Shown piece by piece: positions 1 through 10,897 of a stretch of DNA of 64,000 nucleotides. The stretch is taken from the NCBI RefSeq assembly GCF_029931775.1, contig NC_079318.1:54786659-54850658 (forward strand). The letters are read 5' to 3'. The position numbers and the translations under genes were made by a program. Under the pieces are notes generated by a model. That model saw only the letters and a list, made by a program, of their open reading frames with translations, searched no databases and had not been told where the DNA came from. Within the stretch, counting starts at the first letter, position 1. The number at the start of each line of letters is the position of its first letter. Source of the DNA: Euleptes europaea. Lineage: Eukaryota > Chordata > Lepidosauria > Squamata > Sphaerodactylidae.

Positions 1-696
1 TTCCTTTGTGTTTGAGTAAGAAAGAGATGCTATTATGATGATGCCAGTTCTTTCATGTATTTTTCTCCCCGCCCCCTCAGGTCATAACACCAAGGATGAA
101 CTGAAGCTGCAGTTAGAGATTTAATTAGACAGGCTATTTCTGGATGAAACTCATTATTGCTCCCTGTAATTAAAATTGGGGTCACGATATACCCTTTTGG
201 CAGGTTAACCTGTGAATGGAGACGCTTCTCTTTTATCTTACTTTACCCGTTGTGTGTGTGTGTGTGTGTGTGTGACAAAACGTTTGTATTTAAACCCGTT
301 TGAAATCTTCCCATTAAAAGATGAAGGGAAATTATTCATGAGGTAAGCAGCATGGAGCACCTTCCTGACAGTTACACCAGAGGGAAATGGCATGAACAAA
401 AGACAGTTGCATCTGCGTTGGCAGCATTTGGCTTGCTTACTCATTCTTTACACTGCTTTTTTGAAAACAGCCAGAATGAGGATTCTGTTCCCAATGACAA
501 AGTAACCAATGCTTCAAATTCCTGCATTGTCCCGGCAGCTGAGTCAGTGGAAATCATTGCTAACTTTCCTTGTGATGTTTCACTTAGCTCTGTTCAGTCA
601 TTTAAAGTGTGCCCATCCTTAAGGCACAAAGAGGAGTGAAGTTGCACCTCCTGGCCCCACCCCAGACATTTGGATATGCATATACACACCCTGCAC
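1..696. other. Unique sequence with TG microsatellite
   Basis: No gene recognised. A (TG)n run lies at about 252-273. The stretch 95-200 is AT-rich and repeat-free with ATTTAATTAGAC and GTAATTAAAATTGG homeodomain-like sites, a weak candidate for conserved non-coding DNA. The 95-codon frame at 352-639 shows no known domain. Confidence 0.5.
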
Positions 697-2073
697 ACAT
701 ACATAAGAACATAAGAAAGGCCCTGCTGGATCAGACCAAGGCCCATCAAGTCCAGCAGTCTGTTCACACAGTGGCCAACCAGGTGCCTCTAGGAAGCCAC
801 AAACAAGACGACTACAGCAGCAGCATCCTGCCTGTGCTCCACCGCACCCAAAATAATAGGCATGCTCCTCTAAAGAGAATAGGTATGCAGCATGACTAGT
901 ATCCATTCTAACTAACAGCCATGAATACCCCTCTCCTCCATGAATATGTCCTCTCCCCTCTTAAAGCCGTCCAGGCTGGCAGCCATCACCACATCCTGGG
1001 GCAGGGAGTTCCACAATTTAACTATGCGTTGTGTGAAAAAATACTTCCTTTTATCTGTTTTGAATCTCTCACCCACCAGCTTTAGCAGATGACCCCGTGT
1101 TCTAGTATTATGGGAGAGGGAGAAAAACTTCTCCCTGACCACTCTCTCCAAACCATGCATAATTTTATAGACCTCTATCATGTCTCCCCTCAGCCGCCTT
1201 CTTTCCAAGCTAAACAGCCCTAAGCGTCTTAACCGCTCCCCATAGGACAGTTGCTCTAGTCCCCTAATCATTTTGGTTGCTCTTTTCTGCACCTTCTCAA
1301 GCTCTGTAATATCCTTTTTTAGGTGTGGTGACCAGAACTGTACACAGAATTCCAAGTGTGGTCTCACCATAGATTTGTACAAGGGCAGTATTATATCAGC
1401 AGATTTATTCTCTATTTCTCGTCTAATTATAGCCAGCATGGAATTTGCCTTTTTTACACCAGCCGCACACTGGGTTGACATCTTCATTGAGCTATCCACT
1501 ACCACCCCAAGATCCCTTTCTTGGTCTGTCGCTGCCAGCACAGATCCCATCAGTGTATATGTGAAGTTGGGATTTTTTGTCCCAATATGCATCACTTTAC
1601 ACTTACTCACACTGAATCTCATTTGCCATTTTAATGCCCATTCTTCCAGTATGCAGAGATCCTTCTGGCGCTCTTCACACTCCGATTTTGTTTTAACCAC
1701 CCTAAATAATTTGGTGTCATCTGCAAACTTGGCTACTTCACTGTTTAACCCCAACTCCAGGTCATTGATGAACAGGTTGAAAAGCACTCGCCCCAACACA
1801 GATCCCTGAGGCATCCCACTGCTCACATCCCGCAATTGTGAGAACTGACCATTGATTCCTACTCTCTGCTTCCTATTTTTCAGCCAGCTCTCAATCCATA
1901 AGAGGACTTGTCCTCTTATCCTGTGACTATGAAGTTTGCTTAGCAATCTTTGTTGGGGGACTTTGTCAAAAGCTTTTTGGAAATCCAAATACACAATATC
2001 CACAGGCTCATTCCTGTCCACATGCTTACTGACACTTTCAAAAAACTCTAATAGGTTAGTGAGACAGGACCAT
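697..2073 (-). mobile_element. CR1 LINE, 5'-truncated, with long open RT frame
   Basis: The minus strand has an uninterrupted 369-codon frame (2021-912) carrying RT motifs [12 protein letters not shown] (about residues 11-22), SGMPQGSV (69-76) and catalytic FADD (99-102), then the CR1 C-terminal region [10 protein letters not shown] 3' UTR of about 210 bp follows, ending in the reverse of TTCTTATGTTCTTATG at 697-715. Endonuclease and the N-terminal RT are missing through 5' truncation near 2073. The intact frame suggests a fairly recent insertion. This is only the 3' third of the element, so it is immobile. The first methionine is internal, not a true start. Confidence 0.95.
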
Positions 2074-2154
2074 ACAAGTGTACATGCTTGGTTTTGTACA
2101 TGTGATAGAAAATCCTACTTTTTGCAGTGTTTTGATCTCGCATACAAAGCATAC

Positions 2155-2369
2155 CCGTGAACCCATGAAGCAGCCTTATACTAAATCAGACCCTTGGTTC
2201 ATCAAAGTCAGTACTGTCTATTCAGACCAGCAGCAGCTCTCCAGGATCTCAGGTGGAGGTCTTTCACGTCACCTACTTGCCTAGTCCCTTTAACTGGAGA
2301 TGCCAGGGTCTGAACCTGGGACCTTCTACATGCCAAACAAATGCTCTGCCACTGAGCCTCAGCCCCTCC
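2155..2369 (-). mobile_element. tRNA-headed SINE, GGTAGAGC type, reverse
   Basis: The reverse reading starts GGCTCAGTGGCAGAGCATTT (A box), has GGTTCAGACCC at the B box, and ends with a CR1-like tail TGATTTAGTATAAGGCTGC. Close relative of 52752-52967. Confidence 0.78.
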
Positions 2370-2412
2370 ATGCACCCTGACTTCTATACATATCAGGATT
2401 CCTTGCAGACAT

Positions 2413-2600
2413 TTCCCTTTACTTATTTATTTGTTTGTTTGTTTATGTTTTGAATTTCTAACCCCCACCCCTCCCCAGCCAAGGCCAGGCTCAGAGCAGG
2501 TAACAACATTAAAACCACAAATATAATAACAGACAAATTAAAACCATAAAATACCATTCCTAACATTATTAAAAGATAGTCACCATATAATACAGTGCCC
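2413..2600 (-). mobile_element. L2-like LINE 3' end, reverse
   Basis: ATTTATTTGTTTGTTTG, then the reverse of a CTGAGCCTGGCCTTGGC block and an AT-rich stretch; the L2-type 3' terminus in reverse. Confidence 0.5.
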
Positions 2601-2612
2601 GCTACAGCAAGA

Positions 2613-2766
2613 GGCAAAACTGGTCAAACTGGGTCTGCAATCCACTTCCCTATAGGGTCAGTTGTACAGTAACAGTTATAAACAGGCAAAACTGGTCAAA
2701 CTGGGTCGGCAATCCACCCCACCCCACCCCACAATAGTGCCAGTTGTAAAGTAACAGCTATAAACA
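2613..2766. repeat. Two-copy tandem duplication, period 72
   Basis: GGCAAAACTGGTCAAACTGG starts at 2613 and again at 2685. The copies continue alike to TATAAACA, the second carrying an extra CCCCA expansion near 2717-2731. Confidence 0.8.
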
Positions 2767-2981
2767 GTTATATGGGGCTGATGGGTATGGATCCTGTTCT
2801 CCTCTATGCATACAGAGTTGCAGGCTCTTTGAACAGCCCGGATAACCTACAAGAACTAACCGAATAGTCCTTTTCCACACTGTCCCACAGTTGTGTACAT
2901 GATCTTGTAGCAGAATCTGATGGTAAGATGCAAATTTCAAGGGTCCTCCTTACATATGTGGGATGGCTCATGGGTCTAGAG

Positions 2982-3115
2982 CAGGGGTGGGGAACGTCAG
3001 GCCCGTGGGCCGTTTAAGGCCCGTGAAATCATTTGGTCTGGCCCTTCGTGGGTCCTGGCAGATATCTAGCTCAGAAGGATCTAAGACTGGCAATCCGCCC
3101 CCTCCCACGGTCAGG
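2982..3115 (+). mobile_element. hAT-like end fragment
   Basis: CAGGGGTGGGGAACGTCAGG followed by GGCCCGTGGGCC and TGGTCTGGCCC is typical of the left end of a Charlie-type hAT non-autonomous element. No matching right terminus was found, so it is truncated and no target duplication can be read. Confidence 0.6.
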
Positions 3116-3359
3116 AATAGCCTCTATTCAAGGTGGATGTGAGTTTGTTAGAGTGATAAAGTTTGTTTTGCTGAGAAAAGGAACCTTTCCCCCCCTTGCA
3201 TTATAACAATCTCACTTTCCTCCACCTCCCAGCACTCGTCTTAAAGTTAGTTCCTAGTTCTTTTGTCTAGAACTAGTGAGCCTGACTATACAGACAATGC
3301 CTGGTGTTTTCTCTCCATATCCTGGGGCTGGATAGCAAACAGAAAAACTGAGCAGAGTG

Positions 3360-3568
3360 TAGGGTTGCCAGCTCTGGGTTGGAAAACACATGGAGATTTT
3401 TGGGGTGGAGCCTGAGGAGGGCGGGGTTTGGAGAGGGGAGGGATTTCAATGCCATCTAGACCAATTGCCAAAGCAGCCATTTTCTCCAGGGGAACTGATC
3501 TCTGTCAGCTGGAGATCAGTTGTAATAGCAGGAGATCTCCAGCTAGTACCTGCAGGATGGCAACCCTA
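3360..3568 (-). mobile_element. hAT MITE, TAGGGTTGCC family, perfect TSD
   Basis: 209 bp: TAGGGTTGCCAGC ... GGCAACCCTA. The 8-bp flank gcagagtg at 3352-3359 is repeated exactly at 3569-3576, which assigns the family to the hAT superfamily. No coding capacity. Confidence 0.9.
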
Positions 3569-3576
3569 GCAGAGTG

Positions 3577-4667
3577 GGATGCCCAAGGAGTGAGATGTTA
3601 TGCTTTGGTTCCCCTTTTCCTTGCTGTGCAGTTAGTAGCATAAAAACAATTTTGCAAAACAAGCAAATGCATGCAAATATACTGGATTATTACCATGAGT
3701 GCAGGTGCTCTAACTATAGGGTTGCTGAGACTCTGAACTATGCCAAGTTTAAGAGGCCCCCATAGCATTACTAAAATAAAAAAATAAATAAGCCTTGAAA
3801 TTTAGTAATTTCCCCCCTGCATTTTGAGGTTCTTCATAATCCCTAACCTGTAGTTTACTTAGTTTGTGTGTAAATCCCACTGCTCAGAAGTGGAACATGG
3901 AAGAACCTAAGAAGTCAAGAACACAGGGTTGGTGGGCACTGCAAAGTCACCCATTTCAGACTCCACTGCTCATTACCTGACAGACCATAGTTGTACTGTA
4001 AAGTACCAGCTGGTTTCCAAACACTCCCCGGGTGAATTCCTCTTAGTTAAAACTGGGGAAGCTTTGGGTTTAGGGGAAAGGACATGACGATTTTCCTTGT
4101 TCCACTACAGCATTCATCAGTACAGTCACAAGGTTGCTGGGCTTGTACTGTATGCCACAACCGATGATCATCAGATTAACAGTTAAGGGTAATCAGATCC
4201 AAACATTCCATTGTGGTTAAACTGTTAAGCGTTCCATCTGTCTCCTTACTATTTCTTGCAACATGTGTTGCTACAGGAGTGTTGAGTCAGTCATTTCACA
4301 TTGCCACAGCTAAATTAAGTTTGTGGGCTCCAGGAAAGCTGCTGGTGCTACCGTGCCCATAAACACCTACCCTGTAGGGAAAAAAGGCTACAGCTTGCAT
4401 CCTGGATGGCTTCAGATTTAGCAACAGAGCAACACTGAGGACTGCAGTTGAGTTATTCATGCACTGTTAACTGTATGTAAATGTTTCTGGAGAGCTACAG
4501 ATTAGCTACAGCTCTCTGCTACATTTGGATGCTGTTTTCTTTAGTAAAACAGGGTTACCTAAACTCCTAGATTCACGCACGTTTGGAACAGGGGTCATAA
4601 TCTACATCCTATTTGTAATAAAAAAAATATTTTAACCAATTTAGTATAATAATTAGGGTTTGTCTTA
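3577..4667. other. Unique sequence
   Basis: No gene, RNA or clear repeat recognised. AT-rich with short A-runs. Confidence 0.5.
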
Positions 4668-4862
4668 AAGGTAAAGGTAGTCTCCTGTGCAAGTACCGGG
4701 TCATGACTGACCCATGGCTTGACGTCACATCCCGACATTTACTAGGCGGACTATGTTTACGGGGTGGTTTGCCATTGCCTTCCCCAGTTGTCTACACTTT
4801 ACCCCCAGCAAGCTGGGTACTCATTTTACCAACCTCGGAAGGATGGAAGGCTGAGGGGAAGG
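4668..4862 (-). mobile_element. tRNA-headed SINE, Sauria-SINE-like, reverse
   Basis: AAGGTAAAGGTAGTCTCC, GGGTCATGACTGACCCATGG, GGGGTGGTTTGCCATTGCC and TTTACCCCCAGCAAGCTGGG: the 3' half and body of the family whose head is seen at 8000. The tRNA head is lost beyond AGGCTGAG. Confidence 0.8.
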
Positions 4863-4894
4863 AGAAAATGAGAAGTCCCCCACAAGTACTTATG

Positions 4895-5145
4895 GGTTCC
4901 CACTTGTTCATGGCTAATAGCCATTGATGGACCTCTCTGCTATGAACCTCCCTTTTAAAGCTGATGAAACACCCTGTGGCTGTAAATCTCCCAAATTATC
5001 CTTAGGGTGAAGAATTACTTCCTTTGTCTGTATTTACTGCCCATTAACTTCACAGAGTGCACTTGAGCCAGTATTATAGCAGAGGAAGAAAAAGTTTTTT
5101 CCTGTCCACTTTCTCAAACGCATAAATAATTTTCAGGATCTGACA
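4895..5145 (-). mobile_element. Old CR1 fragment, reverse
   Basis: CTAATAGCCATTGATGGACC, GAAGAATTACTTCCTTTGTC and GCATAAATAATTTTCAGGA align by eye with the CR1 3' region at 900-1170 (same order of landmarks), strongly diverged. Confidence 0.65.
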
Positions 5146-5356
5146 GCTGCCCTGAACCAATCATGAGAAATTAGGACTGCACATGCAAGTGTTCAGTTAT
5201 ACTTTTCCAAGCACATAGCATTTAACCCTACTCCAAGGGTATTGGAGCAAGTCCCAACAACTGGAAAAGAATAACGTAACTAATAAACTAAAGCAAGAGG
5301 CATATATTTTTACAGGGTTTCCCAAACAATAATGAATAATGAATGATGGTGATGAT

Positions 5357-5390
<34 letters not shown>

Positions 5391-7124
5391 TGCCATTCTA
5401 AATAATATGCTACAACCACAATTCTTAGGCAAAGCTGTGTCTACAGAATCCTGAAAATCTTATTCAACCACCACTGCAGCTTCTTGGATCTCATCAGAAC
5501 CTGCCCATACATCAGCTTTCCTATAATGTTATTCTTAAAATGCAAATGTACAGTCTCAGTAGTATAAATTAATTAAAGTTACTTTGTGATTTCTAATTCA
5601 GGTCTTTTATTTGCATGCCTTTTTCTTATTTGGAGTCTTGCACACCCAAAGTACTAATTTTTGTGATGCCAACGTTCTGAAATATGTCACTGACTATTGC
5701 AAATGTTTGCTCGGGCTAATTTCAAATGACCTTCTGGAATTCCAGGCCACAGAGTGTGCAAGGGAAATGGAGTTCACTTTAACAATGCGCGCTGGCTTCT
5801 GTTACACTAGATTTGAGCAGTGCACAATACAAGCATCTTTGGTTTCCAAAACTTAATAGCAGGCCTCTTTCCAAACATATTCTCTCCCACTGTGTCCATG
5901 AGAAAGGGTAATTTATGTGGCTGTACTTAATATGTTCTTCAAAGGTGCAAACCTGTAGAAACTGGATTAGTATGTTGACTCCATCAATTAACGTTAATCT
6001 AATATCCTGCCCATTTAAATTAGTGTAAACATTGGCCAATAGGGTTAAGGGAATGGAGTTAAACTGAAAAAGATTTATTTAAGGATTAGTGTAGTAGCTA
6101 AACTAGAATTCAATCCAGGAAGTAAACATCCCAGCAATGCAGGTTGCGGGAAACAACAGACCACAGCAGAGATTAGCTACTCAAAACAATAAGGGAGAAG
6201 AAAAGTTAGAGATGGGGATAAAGAATTTCTACACAATTCAGGAGGTTGTGCTATTTCTTCAGCTACTAAAGCTCATTGGGGGGGGGGGAAGTCCCCATAG
6301 AGCAGTCCAGGATCCATTTCTTATAACGTTGGGCATTCAGTGTGTCTCAGCAGATTAGAAAATGCAAGTTATAACCACATTGGTTGAAACATGACCACAC
6401 TGATGTAAATTAATATAAATAAGATCAATGCACTGTTTGGAGAGAGTAAATGGGGGACTGCTACTTGTTCTTTCCTACAATGCAAGAAGTAAGGAATACT
6501 TGGCGAAGCTGAGAAAATTTTCACCAAGCAAAAGCAAAAAAGGAAAGCCCCCCCCCCCCACATTGTACATAAGGAAGCTGTGTGGATTTTAAACTGCGGG
6601 ATTGCAACCTCCACCCTTCAAAATCCAAGTTAATTGCACTAATCTCCATGGTCTAAAGACATCCAATCAGTTTGATCAGAAATTCACAGAATGGAAGTGT
6701 TTTGGCTTTTGCCAGGGAATGTGTGCAGTTCTTGAGAATGACAATATGGGGCTAACTGAACCAATCATATGACTTGATGTAAAAAAAAAAACACCACTTC
6801 TTATACTGTTGGGGACTTGAGCTGAGATCAGAAGTGCAGGGGGCAGACACTGGGGTGTACTGTAATGATTCTAATAAACTAGCAGTAAGAACATACAAAA
6901 AAGCCTACGGATCGGAATGCCTTGCTACATTTTGATTCTTTTAACCCAAGGCACCTAAGGCACAATTTACCATATGGACAACTGATTAGACTCAAGCGCA
7001 ATTCCACCAGAGATAAAGATTATCAATCAGCAACAACAGAACTTACTACATCCCTTGCACAGAGAGGCTATCCGAACAGTGTGATCACTAGGGCACTAGA
7101 TAAGAGCGGAGGAACAGAACAGAC
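5146..7124. other. Mostly unique sequence with simple repeats
   Basis: (TAA)n at about 5359-5388, poly-G near 6278-6288, poly-C near 6548-6559. Short frames (5611-5856, 6137-6358, 6922-7275) show no domain; the last runs into a MITE. No gene supported. Confidence 0.5.
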
Positions 7125-7261
7125 AGGATCTGTTAAGGGAGAAACTACTTTGGCAATTGGACTCTATGGCATTGAAGTCCCTCCCCTCCCCAAACCCTGC
7201 CTTCCTCAGGCTCTGCCCCAAAAACCTCCCGCTGGTGGCAAAGAGGAACCTGGCAACCCTA
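7125..7261 (+). mobile_element. hAT MITE, TAGGGTTGCC family, right part
   Basis: Holds TTGGCAATTGGACTCTATGG through CTGGCAACCCTA; the left third is missing. Confidence 0.75.
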
Positions 7262-7534
7262 ATGCCACAGATTAGAAAAGTTATCAACAAAAGAGGCCAC
7301 CAGGTGGTTAACCAACATAGTCAAGGAAGCTGAAGACTTCCTTTACAAAGCTAAGCCTTGTCCAAACTAGGAGGAAAACAAATGTAAGTTGGTGGTAAGG
7401 CAAGCAAAATGAGGATTTGAGGAGCTTAATTCTAAAAACCTATAAACAAAACAGAATGAGATATAAACCAACCCCAGAAATCTACTGATTTTGGCCATTT
7501 GGGGTCCTTTTTTATCCTAATCTATATAATTTAT

Positions 7535-7680
7535 CCCTGGCCCTGGCTTGTATTTGGATGGGAGACCTCCAAGGAATACCAGAACCATGTTGTGGAGGCG
7601 GGCAATGGCAAACCACCTCTGAATGTCTCTTGCCTTGAAAACCCTACAGGTCGTTGTAAGTCAGTCATGAGAGATACAGC
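7535..7680 (+). mobile_element. 5S-rRNA-derived SINE, truncated
   Basis: GGCTTGTATTTGGATGGGAG is the 3' part of 5S rRNA (internal promoter end), followed by GGCAATGGCAAACCACCTCT and a BovB-like tail CTTGAAAACCCTACAGGTCG. Only the last third of the 5S head remains. Confidence 0.75.
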
Positions 7681-7999
7681 CTCTCTTGATAGTCAGCTGA
7701 TCCTTCCAGATAACCTGGAACACATTGACCTCGTTACAGAGATATATGTTCTCAGGGGTACAAAAAACACCCCTGATGCAAATGTTAGTTATTATTGTTA
7801 GGTATTTTCCTTTAAAGTTTATGATAATTTGTGTCAAATTTCTAATGACTCAGGTTCAAAACAGTTTTGTTATTTCAGACTAACTAAAAATTATAACTAT
7901 ATAAAGGAACAGGCTGTCAGTGAGTTAGTTAATATGAAAAAAGAAGTTAAACACTTTTTACTAATTGGAATTTCACTTGGGGTAAAAATATACCTTAAG
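7681..7999. other. Unique sequence
   Basis: Nothing recognised. Confidence 0.5.
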
Positions 8000-8298
8000 C
8001 AGCCCTATGGCAAAGAGTGGAAAGCTGCAGTCCTACAGTCAAAAGCTCTGCTCACAACCTGAGTTCAATCCCGATGGAAGCTGGTTTCAGGAAGCTGGCT
8101 CAAGGTTGACTCAGCCTTCCATCCTTTCGAGATCAGTAAAATGAGTACCCAACTTGCTGGGGGTAAAGTGTAGATGACTGGGGAAGGCAATGACAAACCA
8201 CCCCATAAACACAGTCTGCCTAGTAAACGTTGGGATGTGACGTCACCCCATGGGTCAGTAATGACCCGATGCTTGAGCAGGGGACTACCTTTATCTAA
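8000..8298 (+). mobile_element. tRNA-headed SINE, Sauria-SINE-like, full length
   Basis: Head AGCCCTATGGCAAAGAGTGG (A box), B box GAGTTCAATCCCGATGG, body GGCTCAAGGTTGACTCAGCC and AAAATGAGTACCCAACTTGC, tail ACGTTGGGATGTGACGTCAC to GGGACTACCTTTAT. Best copy of its family here. Too diverged and lacking tRNA folding to be a tRNA gene. Confidence 0.83.
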
Positions 8299-9316
8299 AA
8301 ATATACCCCAGAGTACAAACTGGGAACATTTTTTTAAGTACACCACCTGTATCAGCAGGTTGCCAGCATGGTGGGCCCATAGGACAGCTCTGTCTGTGCA
8401 ACATGGACTAGGGCCACTGTCTTCCTCCTTAATTTGTTAAAGTTATTTATGCACCTAGTAAGTCTGCTCTTTATTGTAAGGTCCTTCTCCAAAGGCATTT
8501 TTAGCATATTCATACATTCATTATACTTCAACCAGGGTGGACTAATATTAGATTTCAATAAGTGTTACCAAATGAAAAAAAGAAAAAGAAAATATTACAT
8601 TTCAATAAAAGTGTTACCAAATGAAAAGAAAAAAAATTAATGAAGGAGGGTGTTAAGAGTGACTGGAAAGTAGTTGGCATTATCAAGGTGTAGTCTGAAA
8701 TCGGCTTGCCTTAATTTTGCCTTAAGAACACACGTTGCTTTTCAGACATGAGTAAATTCAGATTTTAATCACGTTGGCAGTACCTCCCCAAGCCAGAGAC
8801 CCCAAAAGACTGAAATCATCCTTTACAGCACATTTCGGGGGAGGGGGGGGGAGCAACTTCTGCATTTCGGTTCTCATGCCTTTTAGCGGCAAGGAATGCA
8901 ACTTCTCACGTTCTTGTCTAATGTGACTCCGTAACAAGCCGGCTCGGGAATTAACAGTTAGTGAAATGCATACTCTCTCTGTCCTAACAATATAATTGGC
9001 AGGAATTGACATCTTTGTTGGCAGTCACAGAAGAAAAGACCAAAGACCTGGCTCGCAGGGCTAGAATCACTTACAAACAAATAGACCCTTTGACTTCAGG
9101 ACAGTAGCTTTGAAAAGGCATAGTAGCAAGCATCAGTACCGGAAATCAGCAGGATATGGAGAACGTCTTATCCCCCCAAAAGGCCTTTTTCTTAAAAAAC
9201 AAAACAAAAAACCCCACACACCCCAGCCACAACAGAGATCGCTGCCCTAGTACATTAATTAATGGGTTGGAGGAGAGGAATCTGTCAAGAAGTGTTCAGT
9301 TTTTGTTTTCTTACAG
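8299..9316. other. Unique sequence with a 47-bp tandem duplication
   Basis: TTTCAATAAGTGTTACCAAA at 8553 recurs at 8600 (period 47, A-rich). Poly-G near 8836-8849. The repeat-free stretch 8690-9160 is a weak non-coding conservation candidate. No gene supported. Confidence 0.5.
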
Positions 9317-9515
9317 TGGGTTGCCAGCCTCCAGGTGGTGATCTCCCGCTATTACAACTGATCTCCAGGTGACAGATCAGCTCCCCTGGAAAAATTGGCC
9401 GCTTTAGCAATTGGACTCTATGGCATTGGAGCCCCTCCCCTCTCCAAACCCTGCCCTCCTCAGGATCCACCCCCAAAATCTCCAGATATTTCCCAACCTG
9501 GAGCTGGCAACCCTA
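9317..9515 (+). mobile_element. hAT MITE, TAGGGTTGCC family
   Basis: TGGGTTGCCAGCCTCCAGGT ... GAGCTGGCAACCCTA; both ends present. The flanking 8-mers agree only partly, so it is an older copy. Confidence 0.8.
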
Positions 9516-9589
9516 TTTATAATCCCTTATGTGTACAGAATGAGCAAGATGATACCCATGCCCAGGCAATCCTCACTATCTGTGTTATC

Positions 9590-9648
9590 TAGGGTTGCCA
9601 GATCCTTCTTCGCCACCAGCGGGAGGTTTTTTGGGTGGAGCCTGCAAA
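9590..9648 (-). mobile_element. hAT MITE, TAGGGTTGCC family, end fragment
   Basis: TAGGGTTGCCAGATCC then CCACCAGCGGGAGG and GGGTGGAGCCTG; only one end survives. Confidence 0.7.
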
Positions 9649-10004
9649 GAGTTCACGCATGCTCCTTTGACTTGAGGAAGGCTGACACAATGAAGCAGCT
9701 ACAAACAGAAGGAGTTGGACTGCTATTTTGTCAGAAAAAGAATTGATCAGTTACCTTTGCAACCCTGATAAAATGCTAGTTGTTCAAGTTTATTGACACA
9801 GAGGATCTGTATGGACTTATTTCTTTTGTTTTGTGTTGTTGTAAGAGTAGGTTTTCTTTTGTGTATAGTATATTTATAGACTGTATGTTGTAAGTGTTTG
9901 CACATTGTAATTGAAGATATACAATACATGTTGAGAGGTTTAGTCTAGTGCTGGCTTATTTTTGTTGCATAGCCTACATACAGCACTGGTGAATTATTCT
10001 TTTG
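9649..10004. other. Unique sequence
   Basis: AT-rich, nothing recognised. Confidence 0.5.
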
Positions 10005-10203
10005 AGCCTCCAGGTACTAGCTGGAGATCTCCTGCTATTATAATGGATCTCCAGCCGATAGAGATCAGTTCACCTGGAGAAAATGACTGCTTTGGCAATT
10101 GGACTCTATGGCATTGAAGTCCCTCCCCTCCCCAAACCCCACCCTCCTCAGGCTCCGTCCCAAAAACCTCCCGCCGGTGGCAAAGAGGGACCTGACAACC
10201 CTA
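10005..10203 (+). mobile_element. hAT MITE, TAGGGTTGCC family, lacking the first bases
   Basis: GCCTCCAGGTACTAGCTGG through CTGACAACCCTA; the left TIR is lost. Confidence 0.78.
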
Positions 10204-10688
10204 CGTCACTCATATCATCTAGTTTGGCTCAGTATCTCTCATCTACTTGGCTCTTTGCCTGCTTTTGGATTGCTTATTCACTCTAAAATCAGTTTTGTCA
10301 GCAACACCACTGGTATATATTCTGCATGTGCAGACTGAGATTAGGAGGAATGAAAGGCTTCTTATGCCTCCCCTCCCCTACCAAGGAGTGTCCACAGTTT
10401 GTGTATTGCTGCATTTTGCCAGGGCAATCCCTATCAAAAGAGGCTTGCCTCAGGGCATGCCACAGCCCACTTCTCCCCTGAGCTCTCAGTGCACAGCTGT
10501 TCCTAGTAGATGGGGGACCAGAGCCGTGCACAAAGGGAAGGAAGGCAGCTGGATGCCCTTAAGGTGAGCCTCAAAGGGGCCGTCATTTAGATGGACAGGC
10601 CTGCTGAGATGTAGCATGCTGACCGTGAGCTGGCTCATTTATACAGTAGTCGGAAAGCTATTCTTGTTTTTTTTTGAGGGGCCACTGC
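10204..10688. other. Unique sequence
   Basis: No gene; the 106-codon frame at 10247-10567 has no recognisable domain. Confidence 0.5.
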
Positions 10689-10897
10689 TAGGGTTGTCAA
10701 CCTCCAGGTGGTGGCTGGAGATCTCCTGCTATTTCAGCTGATCTCCAGGCGACAGAGATCAGTTCACCTGGAGAAAATGGCCGCTTTGGCAATTGGACTC
10801 TATGGCATTGAAGCCCCTCCTGTCTCCAAACCCCGCCCTCCACAGGCTCCACCCCTAGAATCTCCAGGTATTTCCCAACCTGAAGCAGGCAACTCTA
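10689..10897 (+). mobile_element. hAT MITE, TAGGGTTGCC family
   Basis: TAGGGTTGTCAACC ... GGCAACTCTA, 209 bp. Flanks gccactgc and gccacagg match at 6 of 8 positions. Confidence 0.82.

Noticed and set aside
352-639. 95-codon + frame as a host exon
   Set aside because: No recognised similarity and no convincing splice or conservation cue.
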